From contig JACVRA010000160.1 of assembly GCA_019828545.1 (NCBI GenBank), positions 1,163 to 65,162 on the forward strand: a stretch of 64,000 bases of DNA, given 5' to 3'. The translations under genes were made by a program, and so were the position numbers. Below the pieces are notes generated by a model that made no database searches, was not told the origin of the DNA, and saw only the letters and a list, made by a program, of their open reading frames with translations. Positions 1-11,122 of the stretch are shown here, piece after piece (positions within the stretch are counted from its first letter, which is position 1; each line of letters begins with the position of its first letter). This DNA is from Paracamarosporium sp. OC-R06-R3. Lineage: Eukaryota; Ascomycota; Dothideomycetes; Pleosporales; Didymosphaeriaceae.

Positions 1-63
1 TATACCTAGTATAGACCTTTTAATTACCTATGCCAATATAAAACCTACCTTAAAAAAAAGTAA

Positions 64-303
64 TATAATAGCCTAGTATATTAATAAGTTATATAATTTT
101 ACGTTTAAATATAACTACGTACTTAGGTATAACTATCTTATATAATATTATTACTTAAAGTAGAATATTATTCTACTTAGTAATTATATATAAAAGTAAT
201 AATACCCTTTATACTTATAATCTCTTTATTTTAATATAACTAAAATAGAGTTAATTTATTTTATTAACTATTTTTAATATAAAAGACTAAGCTTATTTTT
301 ATA
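64..303 (+). repeat. LTR copy 1 (240 nt), RIP-mutated
   Basis: This 240-nt stretch is matched base for base in register by 9625-9864. Nearly all differences are C/T or G/A, with about three transversions. The start reads TATAATAG and the end TTTTATA. The sister copy ends in TTACA, which implies an original TGTAA...TTACA terminal inverted repeat. The bases just upstream (about 47-63) match the polypurine tract upstream of copy 2, with G replaced by A, so this copy may be the 3' LTR of an element lying to the left of the window. Confidence 0.85.
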
Positions 304-984
304 GTTTATAATAAATACTTTTATAAATTATATATATATAATATAAAGAGGGTATTATTTTTTAATTTTATTAACTATATTCTTACTACGTATTTTTAAT
401 TCTAATATAGTAGATATTTTTATATATAGTATTTAGCCTATCTTAAGTATATATACTATTTAACTTAATTTTTTAAATAGTAGATATAGTATAATTAGAC
501 TTTATATTTATTAATTTATAGCCTTTTATAATTTTTATTACTTAGGGTTATAGTACCTAATCTTTTTTTATTTTATAAATATTATATATATCTATAGTAT
601 AATTCTACTATTTAATTTTATTATAATTAAATTCTATTTATATTTATTAAACTAATATAAGTATAGTTTCTTAGTATTTCTTAGTCTACTTATATATTTC
701 TTAAAGTTTAAGCCCTATAATTTTAATTTTTTTTAATACTCTCTTACTATATAATCTTTCTATTTATATACTTAGTAGACTTTTTATAAAATATATATAA
801 TAATCTTATCTTTTATAATTTCTATTTATATTTTTTATTAAAAATCTTTAACTATTATAGCTTTTTAACCTATAGGTTCCTAGAGTTCTTTAGGCTTTAG
901 TTTATAAGGTAGTAATAATATTTCTAGTTTTATATTTATTATCTTTACTTTTATAATTCTTATTTATTTTTTATTTTTAGCCTA

Positions 985-1980
985 GTTTTTTAGATAATCT
1001 ACTTTAAAGTATTTCCTTTTTTTATATATTAAATATACTTTATTATAGTAATATTCCTATCTTTTCTTTTATATATTAATGTCTTATTTACCCTTTTTCT
1101 AGGATTTATTTTATTTTTAATCTTAGACTTTATTGGCTATAATAATATCTTTATCTTTATTTTAACGTTTTTACTTTTATAAAGTATTAACTTTAGTTAT
1201 AGTAGTTTCTTAAGTACTTTTCTATTTCTTTTAGTTTTATTTATATAGACAATTGTTAATTTTAATTAATACCTTAATTAAATCTTTTAAATTTTTAAGT
1301 TTAATATAGTATATAAGTCTATCCTTTACTACTTCTTTTAGTTTATTATAGTAGGCTAACTAAAGTAGATTATTATTCTATTTAATTTTATTCTATAGTT
1401 ACTTAAATACTATAGTATATTTTTCTATTAAGCTAGTTTACTTTAGGTATTAAATCTATTATTCTACCTACCTCTTTTTATTAACCTTTTTAAATATTAT
1501 TTTAATTTTTTCTTTATAGGTCTTCTAATTCTTAAAGGTTTTCTATATTTTAAAAGAGTAGTTCTTAAGTATACTTTCTTCTTTTAAATAGTTATTTACT
1601 AGAGGTTATATTTACTTAATAGTATTACTAGTTATATATATATCTACTACTAAGATTTTATTAGTATCTATATTAATCTTATAGTTATATATATATAGTT
1701 TTATATTTATTTAAAATAGTTTAAATTTAAATAGTATTTTATTAAATAGTTTAAGAATTTTAAAAGTCTTTTTTTAAGTCTTAAGTTTTAAGTTCTAGGC
1801 CTATACTTATATTATTACTTATATTAATTATTCTTTTAGTTACTAAATTATATTAACTTATTACGCTATTACTATAGCTATGTTTATTATTGGCCTAGAA
1901 GTAAAGCTTTCTATAGTAGTCTAAAATATTTATAAGCTTAATAATATTACTATTATTTTTAATATTAAATAGTTAAAGTA
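985..1980 (-). mobile_element. gag ghost of an inverted LTR element
   Basis: On the minus strand one frame, read through RIP stops, resembles a Ty3/Gypsy Gag. Around 1240-1520 there are stretches like VKDRLIYYI and IKINNRLYK, where the family usually has IDNRLY. Around 985-1035 there is a CCHC zinc-knuckle shape (KYFK..DYLK) whose Cys and His codons have been turned into Tyr codons by C-to-T and G-to-A changes. The fragment lies directly downstream, on its own strand, of the LTR-like arm at 1979-2250. No pol was recognised left of it before position 304, so it is probably a truncated copy. Confidence 0.55.
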
Positions 1981-2250
1981 TTATAAAGTATATTATATAC
2001 CTAGTTTAATCTATACTAAGGTAGTAGAGTTTACTTATAGTAGGGCCTATAAGGCTTTAATAATAAAAAGTAGTTTAGTAATAAAGGTTATTAAGCTTTA
2101 ATTAAGTATTAAAAATACTTAATAATATATTAAAAAAAGACTAATTATTCTTTATATAAAAGAAGTACTTATAATTTAAATAATTAAGTTAATTATAAAG
2201 AATAGAAAAAAGTATAAAGTTTTTTTTAAACTATATAATATATTCTACTA
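1979..2250 (-). repeat. LTR-like arm A (inverted relative to 8953-9223)
   Basis: The reverse complement of this segment aligns along its length with 8953-9223, again mostly with C/T and G/A differences. Shared landmarks include the stretch around 2140-2210 against 9030-9100. The two copies are about 270 nt each and oppositely oriented. They belong to a different LTR family from the 240-nt pair. The gag ghost to its left on the same strand suggests it was the 5' LTR of a minus-strand element. Confidence 0.7.
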
Positions 2251-2259
2251 CTAAGCTAG

Positions 2260-4000
2260 TTAAACTACTACGCCGGCTACTTTTTCTTGGCATTATAAAT
2301 ACTATATATAAAAAGTAAATTTATTTATAATTATTTATAAAACTTTTATATAATATACTTATATTAAATTCTTTATTATCTTTCTTATCCTTTTAGTATA
2401 TATAAGTATTATACTTAGCTTTTTTATAGTTTCTATAGTACTATTAACTTAATAGGGCTTATATATTATAATAGCTACTATAAGTCTTCTTAGATAATTA
2501 AAATACTACCTATACTTTAAAAGTTATATATAATATATTAGTATTATAGTTTATAATTTTACTAGTTTAAATATACTTTCTTTTATACTCTTTATACTTA
2601 ATTATTTTTATTAGTTACTTTTTAAGCTCTTATATATAGGCCTTTATAAGGATATTTTTATAAAGTATCTTCTTAACTCCTTTTATAAGCTTAAAGAAAT
2701 CTTTTTAGGCTATACTTAGTAATTATATAAAGGATTTCTTTACTAGTTTTAACTATAATTTAAATTTATATATATTACTTAATATTTTTAACTACTATGG
2801 CGTTTTTAGTAGGGGTAGTCCTAGTAAAGCATATAATTATATATTAAAATAATTAAGAATAACTTATATATTAATAAAGACTAGCCTAGCTACCTAAAAG
2901 GCCTTCTTATAATTTCTATATATAAATACATTAAAAAATACGTTTTTAAAGACTAAAAGGAAGCCTTTTTTATTAATATAATAAATATACTTATATACTA
3001 AGCCTTATATATACTATAAGTACTTTAGCTTTAATAGTAAGAAGTATACTATATTAAGTAATTAAAGTATATATAATAAATATATAGGTATATAGAGTAT
3101 AAGAATCTTTTATATAAAGTAGTAATCTTTAAACTTTTAGTTTAAATAGCTCTTATAACTATTAAAGATAAGTAGTTTATATAACTCTACCTAATATATC
3201 TTTATATACTTATTAAAGTACTTTAATTACTTAAGCTTAAATATATTATTTATTTAGCCGTTTTTAAAGACTAAAAGCTTTTAGTTATATAATATAAAAG
3301 CTTTTTTATACTATATAGAGATATAAATACGTCCTTTATAAATAATAAATAATAGAGTTATATACCTAGTAGTATAAATACTTTAAATAATTATAACCTA
3401 TTTCTAATTACTTAACTACGTAAGAGTAGACCTATTATAACGCTTTAAGCCTATAATAATCTTTATAAAGCCAATTATACCTATTTAAAAGCCTATTTTA
3501 TTAAAGTTATAAATATTATTGTTATAAATACTATACTTTACCTTTATATCTTATATAAGCTAAAATTATATATTAATAACTTTTAAATTTTTTTAAAGTA
3601 TTCTTTAGTAGTCCTTTACTTAATTAAAAGCTATCTTAAGCTTTTATATATATAATATAAACTATATAGACTAGTTCTTACCTATTAGTATTCTACTTTA
3701 TATAGCTAGTATCTTATCTATTATATCTACTACCTTATATAACTAAGGCATAAATTCTTATAAGTTTAAGTTTAGAATATATTATATAATTATTTACTCT
3801 TTAGTTATTATAAGCTTTAAGTAGTTTAATTAAGTTTAGAGTTAAGATATAATTTTATAAAGCTAATTAAAGAGTTATTAGTATTATATATTAAAAGCTA
3901 CTACAGCGTATTATATACTTTAAATTTGGCCTAAAGTATAGGCCTAAAGTATAAGATTAATTTTACCTTTTTATTAAAATAAATTAGTTATATATTATTA
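2260..4000. repeat. RIP-degraded repeat of unassigned type
   Basis: This part has the same RIP composition as the rest of the block, with an excess of T over A on the plus strand in its first part. No reverse transcriptase, integrase, gag or transposase motif could be recognised in any frame. It may be the 5' part of the plus-strand element, part of an inverted copy, or a third repeat. A few GC-rich bases survive (about 2270-2295). Confidence 0.5.
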
Positions 4001-7000
4001 ATACATTATCTTGTATACGAAGAGTTAGTATTACTAAGAAAAAATAACTAACTTAATAGTTTAATTAACTTAATAGTAGAATATATTACTAATTATTTTA
4101 TTCTTTAATTTTATTTTAATTAGTTTTTACTCTTTTTACTTTAGAAGAGTACCTTAAGTACTTTCTTTATTAAAGTAAAGTACTATTATATAATTCCTTT
4201 AAATACTTTTTCTACTAAGATAGAGTACTATTACGTAATTCCTATTAACTTATTTTACTCTATAGAATCTCTTTATTACCTTAATTAATATTGGGCCTAG
4301 AGGGCCTTAATACCTTATATTAATTATCTTATAGCTATTTTCTTTTTATACTTATAATATTACTCTATTATATACTCTTTAGCTATCTTTAATACTTAAA
4401 GTTTATAATTATTACTCTAGTTAATATTAAATCTATTATAAAGTTTAATTTATTAAAATTAAAAATATTTTTATTTAAGATACTATACTTAGCTTTAGTA
4501 TTCTCTATAAACTAAAACTAGTCTTATATAACTTTAAGATTTTTATAAAGAGCTCTTTTATAGTTATACTTTTAATTAAATTTTACTATAAGTTTTAGTT
4601 AACGCTTAATAAAGTTTATAGTCTACTTTTAACTAATAAGCTTATATTATTACTTAGTTAATAAAAGATTAACTATATCTTTAATAGTAGTAAGCTAAAG
4701 TAAAAATTTTTATATATTTAAATTAAATATATACTAAATAATTACCTACTCTTTTATCTTTAGAAGATTTATTAATTTAGGTATATAGTTATATTAAAAG
4801 GTCTTTTTAATATATTAGTTACTTATTATACTTTAAAAGACTTTATAGATAACTATAGTATATTACTAGATTAAAGTTATATTTTATTAAATAGTCTAAA
4901 GTGTAAGCTATAATTTAGCTTCTTTTAACTTAAGTAATTTATTATATTATTAAGGTATTACGTTATACTATTAATAATAGTATATTTTAGTAAGGTCTTA
5001 GTACTTTAATTAACTTACTTAACTAATTAACTTACTTATTAAGTATATTACTATAATAAAGAATTAATACTTTTTACTACTTATTATAAAATTAATAAAT
5101 AAGTTTAGAGAAGCTAAGTAGTTTATAAAATTTAATATACGTAATAGGTATTACTATATATAGATAGCTAAAGGTAAAAATTAGAAAACTACGTTTAAAA
5201 CTTAATATAAGTTATATAAGTATATAGTTATACTCTTTAGGTTAATTAATATATTTACTATATTTTAGGTATTAATTAATAAAGTATTATATAAATATTT
5301 AAATGTATTTTATATTATATACTTTAATAATATACTTATCTACTTTATAGAAACTTTAGAAGAGTACCAAAAGTATATAAAAAAAGTACTTAAGAAAATA
5401 AAAAAGTATAAATTTTATATTACTAAAATAGAGTACCTATGATTTATAATTTTTAAAAAAGGTATATTTATAGACTTTAAAAAAGTAGCTACTATGTAAA
5501 AATAGTAAAAACTTAAGTTATTAAAAAATATATAATTCTTTTTAAAGTTTATTAACTTCTATTAAAAATTTATTAAAGACTACTTTAAGATTATAGTACT
5601 AATAATAGAACTTATAAAAAAAGACTAATAAAAAAACTTTAAAAATTAAAAGCTAGATTTTTTATAAACTTATTACTATAGATATATAACTTAAAAAAGT
5701 AGATATATATAAAAATAGATACTTTATATTATATATTTAAAGTAATTATTTTATAGTTATATAAAGATAAAAAATAGAGACTAGTATTTTATTATTTATA
5801 AAAGTTCTTAAAAGTAAAACTAAATTATAATATTTATAATAAAAAACTACTAGTAATAGTAAATACTTTTAAATAATAAAAAGTATACTATATAAGTATA
5901 CTATATTAGATTAAGGTTTAGATAGACTACTAGAACTTAATAAGCTTTACTATAATTAAAAAATTAAATTAATAATAAGTATAATAAGTAGAATTTTTTA
6001 TAAACTTTAACTTTAAAATTTACTATTAACTAGGAACGTTTAATAGAGTAGTAAATACTTTAAGTTAAAAGTTAAACTTTATAAAAAAAAAATTTATAAA
6101 GTAATATATAATACTAAAAATAGCTTTAGATATTATACTTTAGTATAGTTAACTAAAGAAATAACACTATTAAACGTATATAAATAAAGAAATAAGTAAA
6201 ATAAAGGTATAAAAAGTAGCTATTATATAATATTAAGGCCTAAAAGTAAATAACTTTTAAGACTACGTTTAACTCTATAAAGAATAGAGAGAAGAATACA
6301 ACTTCTATTAAATAAAATTTAATAGAAAAGATTACTAGTAAAGGTAAATAATCTAAAAAAAATAAAAAGACTTTTTAATAAAAAAGCTTTATAAGTTAAG
6401 AAAATAGAAATACCTTAATATTAAAGAAATAATATATTAAACTATAAATAAATATACTATACTAAAAGTTAAAAAAGTAGTAAAAAAGGTACTAGGTAAC
6501 TATTTAGCCTATTATAAAAATAAGCCTAAAAAATATAAGCTTTATAAATTACTATAACCTCTACTACTATTAGACTAACTATAGTTAAGTATAATAATAA
6601 ACTTTATTATAAAACTTTTAGTATTATTATAATAAAAATTAAAGTAACTATATAATACTATATTAAATATTATAAATTAATTAACTAAGGTAGCTAAGTT
6701 TATACTTATAAAAAAATCTATAATAGTTAAAAAACTAGCTTATAAAGTAAATAAAATACTACTATTAAAGTATAATACTTTACTAAAAATTATTATAAAT
6801 AGAAATAAGCTCTTTACGTTTAAATACTAGAATACGTTTATAAAAATAATAGAAATAAATTAAAAGCTCTTAATAAGTTTCTACTTTTAAATGAATAGAT
6901 AAATAAAGTATATAAATTAAATACTAAAATAGTACTTATAATTTTATATTAATAAGTAGTAAAATAACTAAGTAAAACTCTTACTAATAGTATAGTTAAT

Positions 7001-8952
7001 ATATAATAGTATTAAGTTAAGTATAATAGACTATTTACTATATTATACTACTTATAGGTATAAGCTAGTAGCTTATTAAGACTTAAAAGACGTAAAAAGT
7101 ATAACTATAAAAGCCTATAAAAAAGCTTAAAAAATAAAGAAAATATACTAAGTCTTATAAAATAAAATATTTTATAAGGCCTTTATAGTATTTAAGAATA
7201 TAAATAAGTAAAAAATTAAAAAACTAATTTTTAAAAAAGAGAATAAAGTTTTTCTATTATAAAAAATTTTTAAGATAAAATAGTAAAGTAAAGTAGTTAG
7301 ATATTAATATAGTTTAAATATATATAAATTAATTATATAACTTTACTACTTAAAGTCTATAGTTACTTTAGCTTAAAATTATTATATTTAATACCTTTAT
7401 AGCTTCTCTACCTCTAGACAACCTATACGCGCTTATAGATTAAGTTATTAAGGTAAACTATACTAATAAGACTCTATAGAAGCTATAAGATAAAGTATTA
7501 ACTAGTAATTTAATATAATAACTAAATAATAAAAATCTACTTTTTTATTAAAGTTAATTATTTATCTTTACTACTTACTTCCTATATACTTATCTTATTT
7601 AAGTAGCCTATGCTGTATAGATTACTACTTATTTAAAGAAAAAAAAATAGTTAAGTTACTTAGAGATTAATACTACTAGCTAAAGATAACCAGAGATATT
7701 AATACCTACGTAGTAGCCTATAAAGCTTACTAATAAAGCTATATACTTTATAATTATACTTTTAAACTACTAAAATTACTATTAATATTAGAGTAAGTAT
7801 AGTAAGATGTTTTAATAAATTTTAAGTTATTCTTACCTAATAAAAAAGAGTATAATAATACCTTTATAATAGTTAATTATTTAGGTAAGTACTACTTTTC
7901 TCTACCTTACTATAAAATAGCTATAGTAGAATAAGTAGTAAATATATACTATTACTATATTTAATAGGTATATAGCCTACCTAGGTTAATTATTTCTAAT
8001 TAAGGCCTATAATTTATTTTAATATTTATAAATAAGCTATACTACTTTATAGAAATTAAGTAAAAGCTCTCTATAGCCTACTATTTTTAAATAAATAGTA
8101 ATATAGAGATTATAAATTAGTATATTAACTAGTGCCTACGTTCCTTTATTAATTACTATTAAAATAACTAGTTTAATCTATTACCTTATATAGATTAGGC
8201 TTAGGCTATTTTATTTTATAAAACTATAGGCCTTTTATTATATAAGAATAAGTTTAGATACTAAGTAGTTTACTATTAAAACTAAAAGGAATATACTAAG
8301 TTATTATTTATAATTAAAAAGTAAATATTTTAAAAAAAGGTATAAAATTATATTAAAGTATACTATAAAGCTATTAACACTACTATAGAGATAGTATAAA
8401 GAGAAATAGCTTAAGCTTAAGAGTACTAAGTATAATAAGTAAATAAAAAATATTAAGAATTAAACTTTTTTATTAGTAACTAAGTTTATATTATACTAAA
8501 GGGTTTTACTACTAGCTACCTTAGTTAAAAGCTTAATTAGTAGATATATAAACTCTATTTTATTACTACTATAAAGGGTTACTTTTACTAGGTTAGGCTT
8601 TTACTATATATATATATATATATATACACGACGTCTTTTATATAAACTACTTATAAAAAGCTACTACTAAGTATTATAAGTATAAGGAACTAAGGGCTAT
8701 AAAATAGTACTTATAAGGTACTAAAGGCCGGAGGCCTTAATACTAATCTAGATAATAAAGAAATCCTATAGGGTAGAATAAGTTAGTTAAAATTATATAA
8801 CCCTAATCTACTAAGAATAGAGCTAAGTAATAGAGTATACTATATAACTATAATCTACTAAGAACTAAAATATATAATAGAGTAAGATAGTACTCCCTTT
8901 AAAAGGGAAGGCCAAGAGGGATTATAAATAGAATAGGATAAAAATAAAGAAT
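4000..8952 (+). mobile_element. Ty3/Gypsy retrotransposon pol ghost
   Basis: Read through stops, the plus strand gives pol domains in Gypsy order. The reverse transcriptase spans about 5040-5500; at 5320-5331 the family YxDD box reads YFNN because both Asp codons became Asn. It is followed by ILIYF and a TLEEYQK stretch. The integrase core spans about 7860-8330: the first Asp is now Asn in VNYLGKY (about 7872) and the second is Asn in ISN (about 8005). A downstream stretch LRSFINYYQ (near 8150) is typical of the region after the catalytic Glu. The integrase C-terminal fold can be followed to about 8640. RNase H was not resolved. The left edge is unknown. No functional protein can be made. Confidence 0.8.
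8605..8626. repeat. (TA)n microsatellite inside the retroelement
   Basis: An uninterrupted TA dinucleotide run of about 22 bases near the end of the integrase C-terminal ghost. RIP itself enriches TA, so this may be a by-product that later expanded by slippage. Confidence 0.8.
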
Positions 8953-9223
8953 AGAATAACTAGTATATAGTCTAAAGAAATCTCTATACTTTTTCTATTC
9001 TTTATAGTTAACTTAGTTATCTAAATTATAAGTACTTCTTTTATATAAAAGAATAATTAGTCTTCTCTTAATATATTATTAAGTATCTTTAATACTTAAT
9101 TAGAGCTTAATAACCTTTGTTGTTAAACTACTTTCTATTACTAAAGCCCCGTAGGTCCCGCTATAAATAAACCCTACTACTTTAGTATAAATTAAACTAG
9201 GTACGTAGTACACCCTATTAACA
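8953..9223 (+). repeat. LTR-like arm B, probable 3' LTR of the pol element
   Basis: It is the inverted counterpart of 1979-2250. It follows the pol ghost on the same strand and is preceded by a purine-rich tract (about 8898-8921, AAAAGGGAAGG and AAGAGGG) that resembles a polypurine tract, which suits a 3' LTR. The homology ends near CTATTAACA at about 9223, consistent with a ...CA LTR end. The 5' limit is uncertain by a few tens of bases. Confidence 0.65.
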
Positions 9224-9624
9224 CTAAGGCACTCTTAAGTTAAGTAGAACTAAAAAAAGAACTAATAGAAGTTAATAGTAACTCTAAGTAATAGGTTAAT
9301 AAAATCTTTAATAGCTATATCTATTAAGAACGTCTATAGTATAAAGCTACTTAAGTTAACTATAATTTTAACTTTATATAGTATAATACTTAAAGATTTA
9401 TAAGTACTTTATAAAAGGTTAAAGACTATTACTTAGTCTATCTAAATAAACCTAGACTACTAGTATAGCTAAAAGTATAGCTAAAAGTATATAAAATAGA
9501 AAAGTAGTTAAAGATAATAGAAGAAGATAATAAGGCTATAAGTAAACTAGTATAAAGTAAGTAATAAAGAAAAAAGTAAGAGTTAATAAACTTAAAAGAC
9601 TAAGCCTACCTTAAAGGGAGGTAA
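9224..9624 (+). mobile_element. 3' internal end and polypurine tract of the 240-nt-LTR element
   Basis: The plus strand shows a weak coding-like frame rich in Lys, Glu and Gln codons up to about 9600, followed by the purine tract AAAGGGAGG (about 9613-9621) immediately before the LTR at 9625. This is the expected order for the 3' end of an LTR retrotransposon. It is less heavily mutated than the left part of the block, with more G and C retained. Which protein the frame came from is not recognisable. Confidence 0.55.
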
Positions 9625-9864
9625 TATAATAGCCTAGTATATTAATAAGTTATATAATCTTACGTTTAAATATAACTATGTACTTAGGTATAACTACCTT
9701 ATATAACGTTACTACTTAAAGTAGAATATCATTCTGTTTAGTAACTACGTATAAAAGTAAGTATATCTTTTATACCTATTATCTCCTTATCTTAATATAG
9801 CTAAAATAGAGTTAACTTACCTTATTAACTACTTTTAATATAGGAGACTAAGCTCGTCCTTACA
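9625..9864 (+). repeat. LTR copy 2 (240 nt)
   Basis: Partner of 64-303 with exactly the same length and orientation. It ends in CCTTACA. Its beginning TATAATAG is best explained as an original TGTAATAG in which TG became TA, giving a TGTAA/TTACA terminal repeat. It keeps more C and G than copy 1, so the two copies were hit unequally by RIP. Confidence 0.85.
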
Positions 9865-10560
9865 TTTATAAGATACTAAAAAATATAAAGCTAGGCTTTA
9901 GGGCTTTATTACTTTATATAGAGCTATAGATCTATAAAGTCTAAATATATATATAAAGACTTTAATTAACTAGATAAGATTTTTATTATTAATTTAATAA
10001 TAGTTACTTTACTACTAGTTTACTATAATATACTATAAAGATTACTACTAAGTCTTTAGTAATATATTTTTATAGTAGTTAATTAATATTTAATTAATAT
10101 ATAAGTACTTCTATAACTTCTTATTTCTTAATATAACCTCTTTAAGGTAAGCTTAGCACTATGCCAAGCAACCCCCATTATATATTTATTAGTATAAGTA
10201 AATAAAGGCTAGGCTAAACTAAAAAGTATTTAAAAGTTATTAATAAATATTATAAATATAATAAAGTTAGTAACTATAAGTAAAAAGGTAGGTTAGTATT
10301 TCTATTATAATTAATTTTATATTAGTTAAAAAAAGGTATAAAAAAGAATAAAAAACGTTTCTTTTATTATAGTTATTTTATATAGTTTTATTAGTCTAGA
10401 TTTAGGTCTAGACTAGTTTATATACCTTATTATATATTAAGAAAATACTAACATTTATATTGTAATAACCTATTAGTAATTTATTATTTAAATTCTATAA
10501 CTTTTCTATTATATTACTTACGTACTACAATATCCTTTAACTTTTCTACTAAGTACTCCT
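9865..10560. repeat. AT-rich RIP remnant and border of the isochore
   Basis: AT-rich sequence with RIP composition, but no motif could be assigned. A short GC-richer island lies near 10,150-10,175. The change to normal composition occurs between about 10,500 and 10,600. Confidence 0.6.
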
Positions 10561-11122
10561 GCTTAAGAACTAACCCTACTTGCCCCTTTGTGTCTAGCTA
10601 ACCTTAGGGCTTTAACAATCGTCCGCTAAGAATGGCCAGTGTACAAGAACTGGAAACCGAGTTCGTTCACCGCTGCAATAAACTCCCCTCTCTTTCCATG
10701 AAGAACTTATGTCCTATCTTGCCACCAACCCACGATTCGTTGGCCTCCTATACATACGAGTTGCGCAAGGCTATGAAATTAACCCTGCCAACGCATAGCA
10801 GGGCTGCGGAATATTGAAATGGACATTAACAGGGGGTCTATTGGTCGAGGCGTAGCAAGGCTCCATTTTCGGCAAGGATGCCTCTCACCGGTTAACAAGG
10901 CTGCTTCTGCACCAGTCAGCCCGCAGCTGTCAAGGCTGGCAGTCAAAAGCTAATAAGTTCAGGATGGACGACTATTAGACATGCCAATCGCCTCACTTTT
11001 GGTCTGACGGTGTGATTATATGGTGCGCTTTGTGTTCTTGATCAGTGAGCGGCACCCAAGTCTTCAGTCTTCCTCTTGGAATCGAATAACTAGAGCAGAA
11101 GCGTTCAAAAGCTTTCTACACA
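10561..11122. other. Border spacer upstream of the HET gene
   Basis: Composition is normal here. A 61-codon frame (10632-10817) has no recognisable similarity and is probably chance. No clear TATA box or other site was found. The stretch should hold the promoter and leader of the HET-domain gene. Confidence 0.5.

Larger units (their letters stand above)
1..10560. repeat. RIP-degraded AT-rich retrotransposon block
   Basis: The stretch is overwhelmingly A and T. CpA and TpG dinucleotides are almost absent while TpA is very common, and there is no open frame of useful length. This is the footprint of repeat-induced point mutation, the fungal process that converts CpA to TpA in duplicated DNA. 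Remnants of LTRs, gag, reverse transcriptase and integrase can still be read inside it (separate entries). Composition returns to normal within about 100 bases near 10,500-10,600. Confidence 0.95.

Noticed and set aside
8700..8735. Short GGCC...GGCC palindrome as a regulatory hairpin
   Set aside because: It lies in dead retrotransposon sequence and the arms are only six bases.
10632..10817. 61-codon frame at the isochore border
   Set aside because: No similarity, no splice signals, ordinary chance length.
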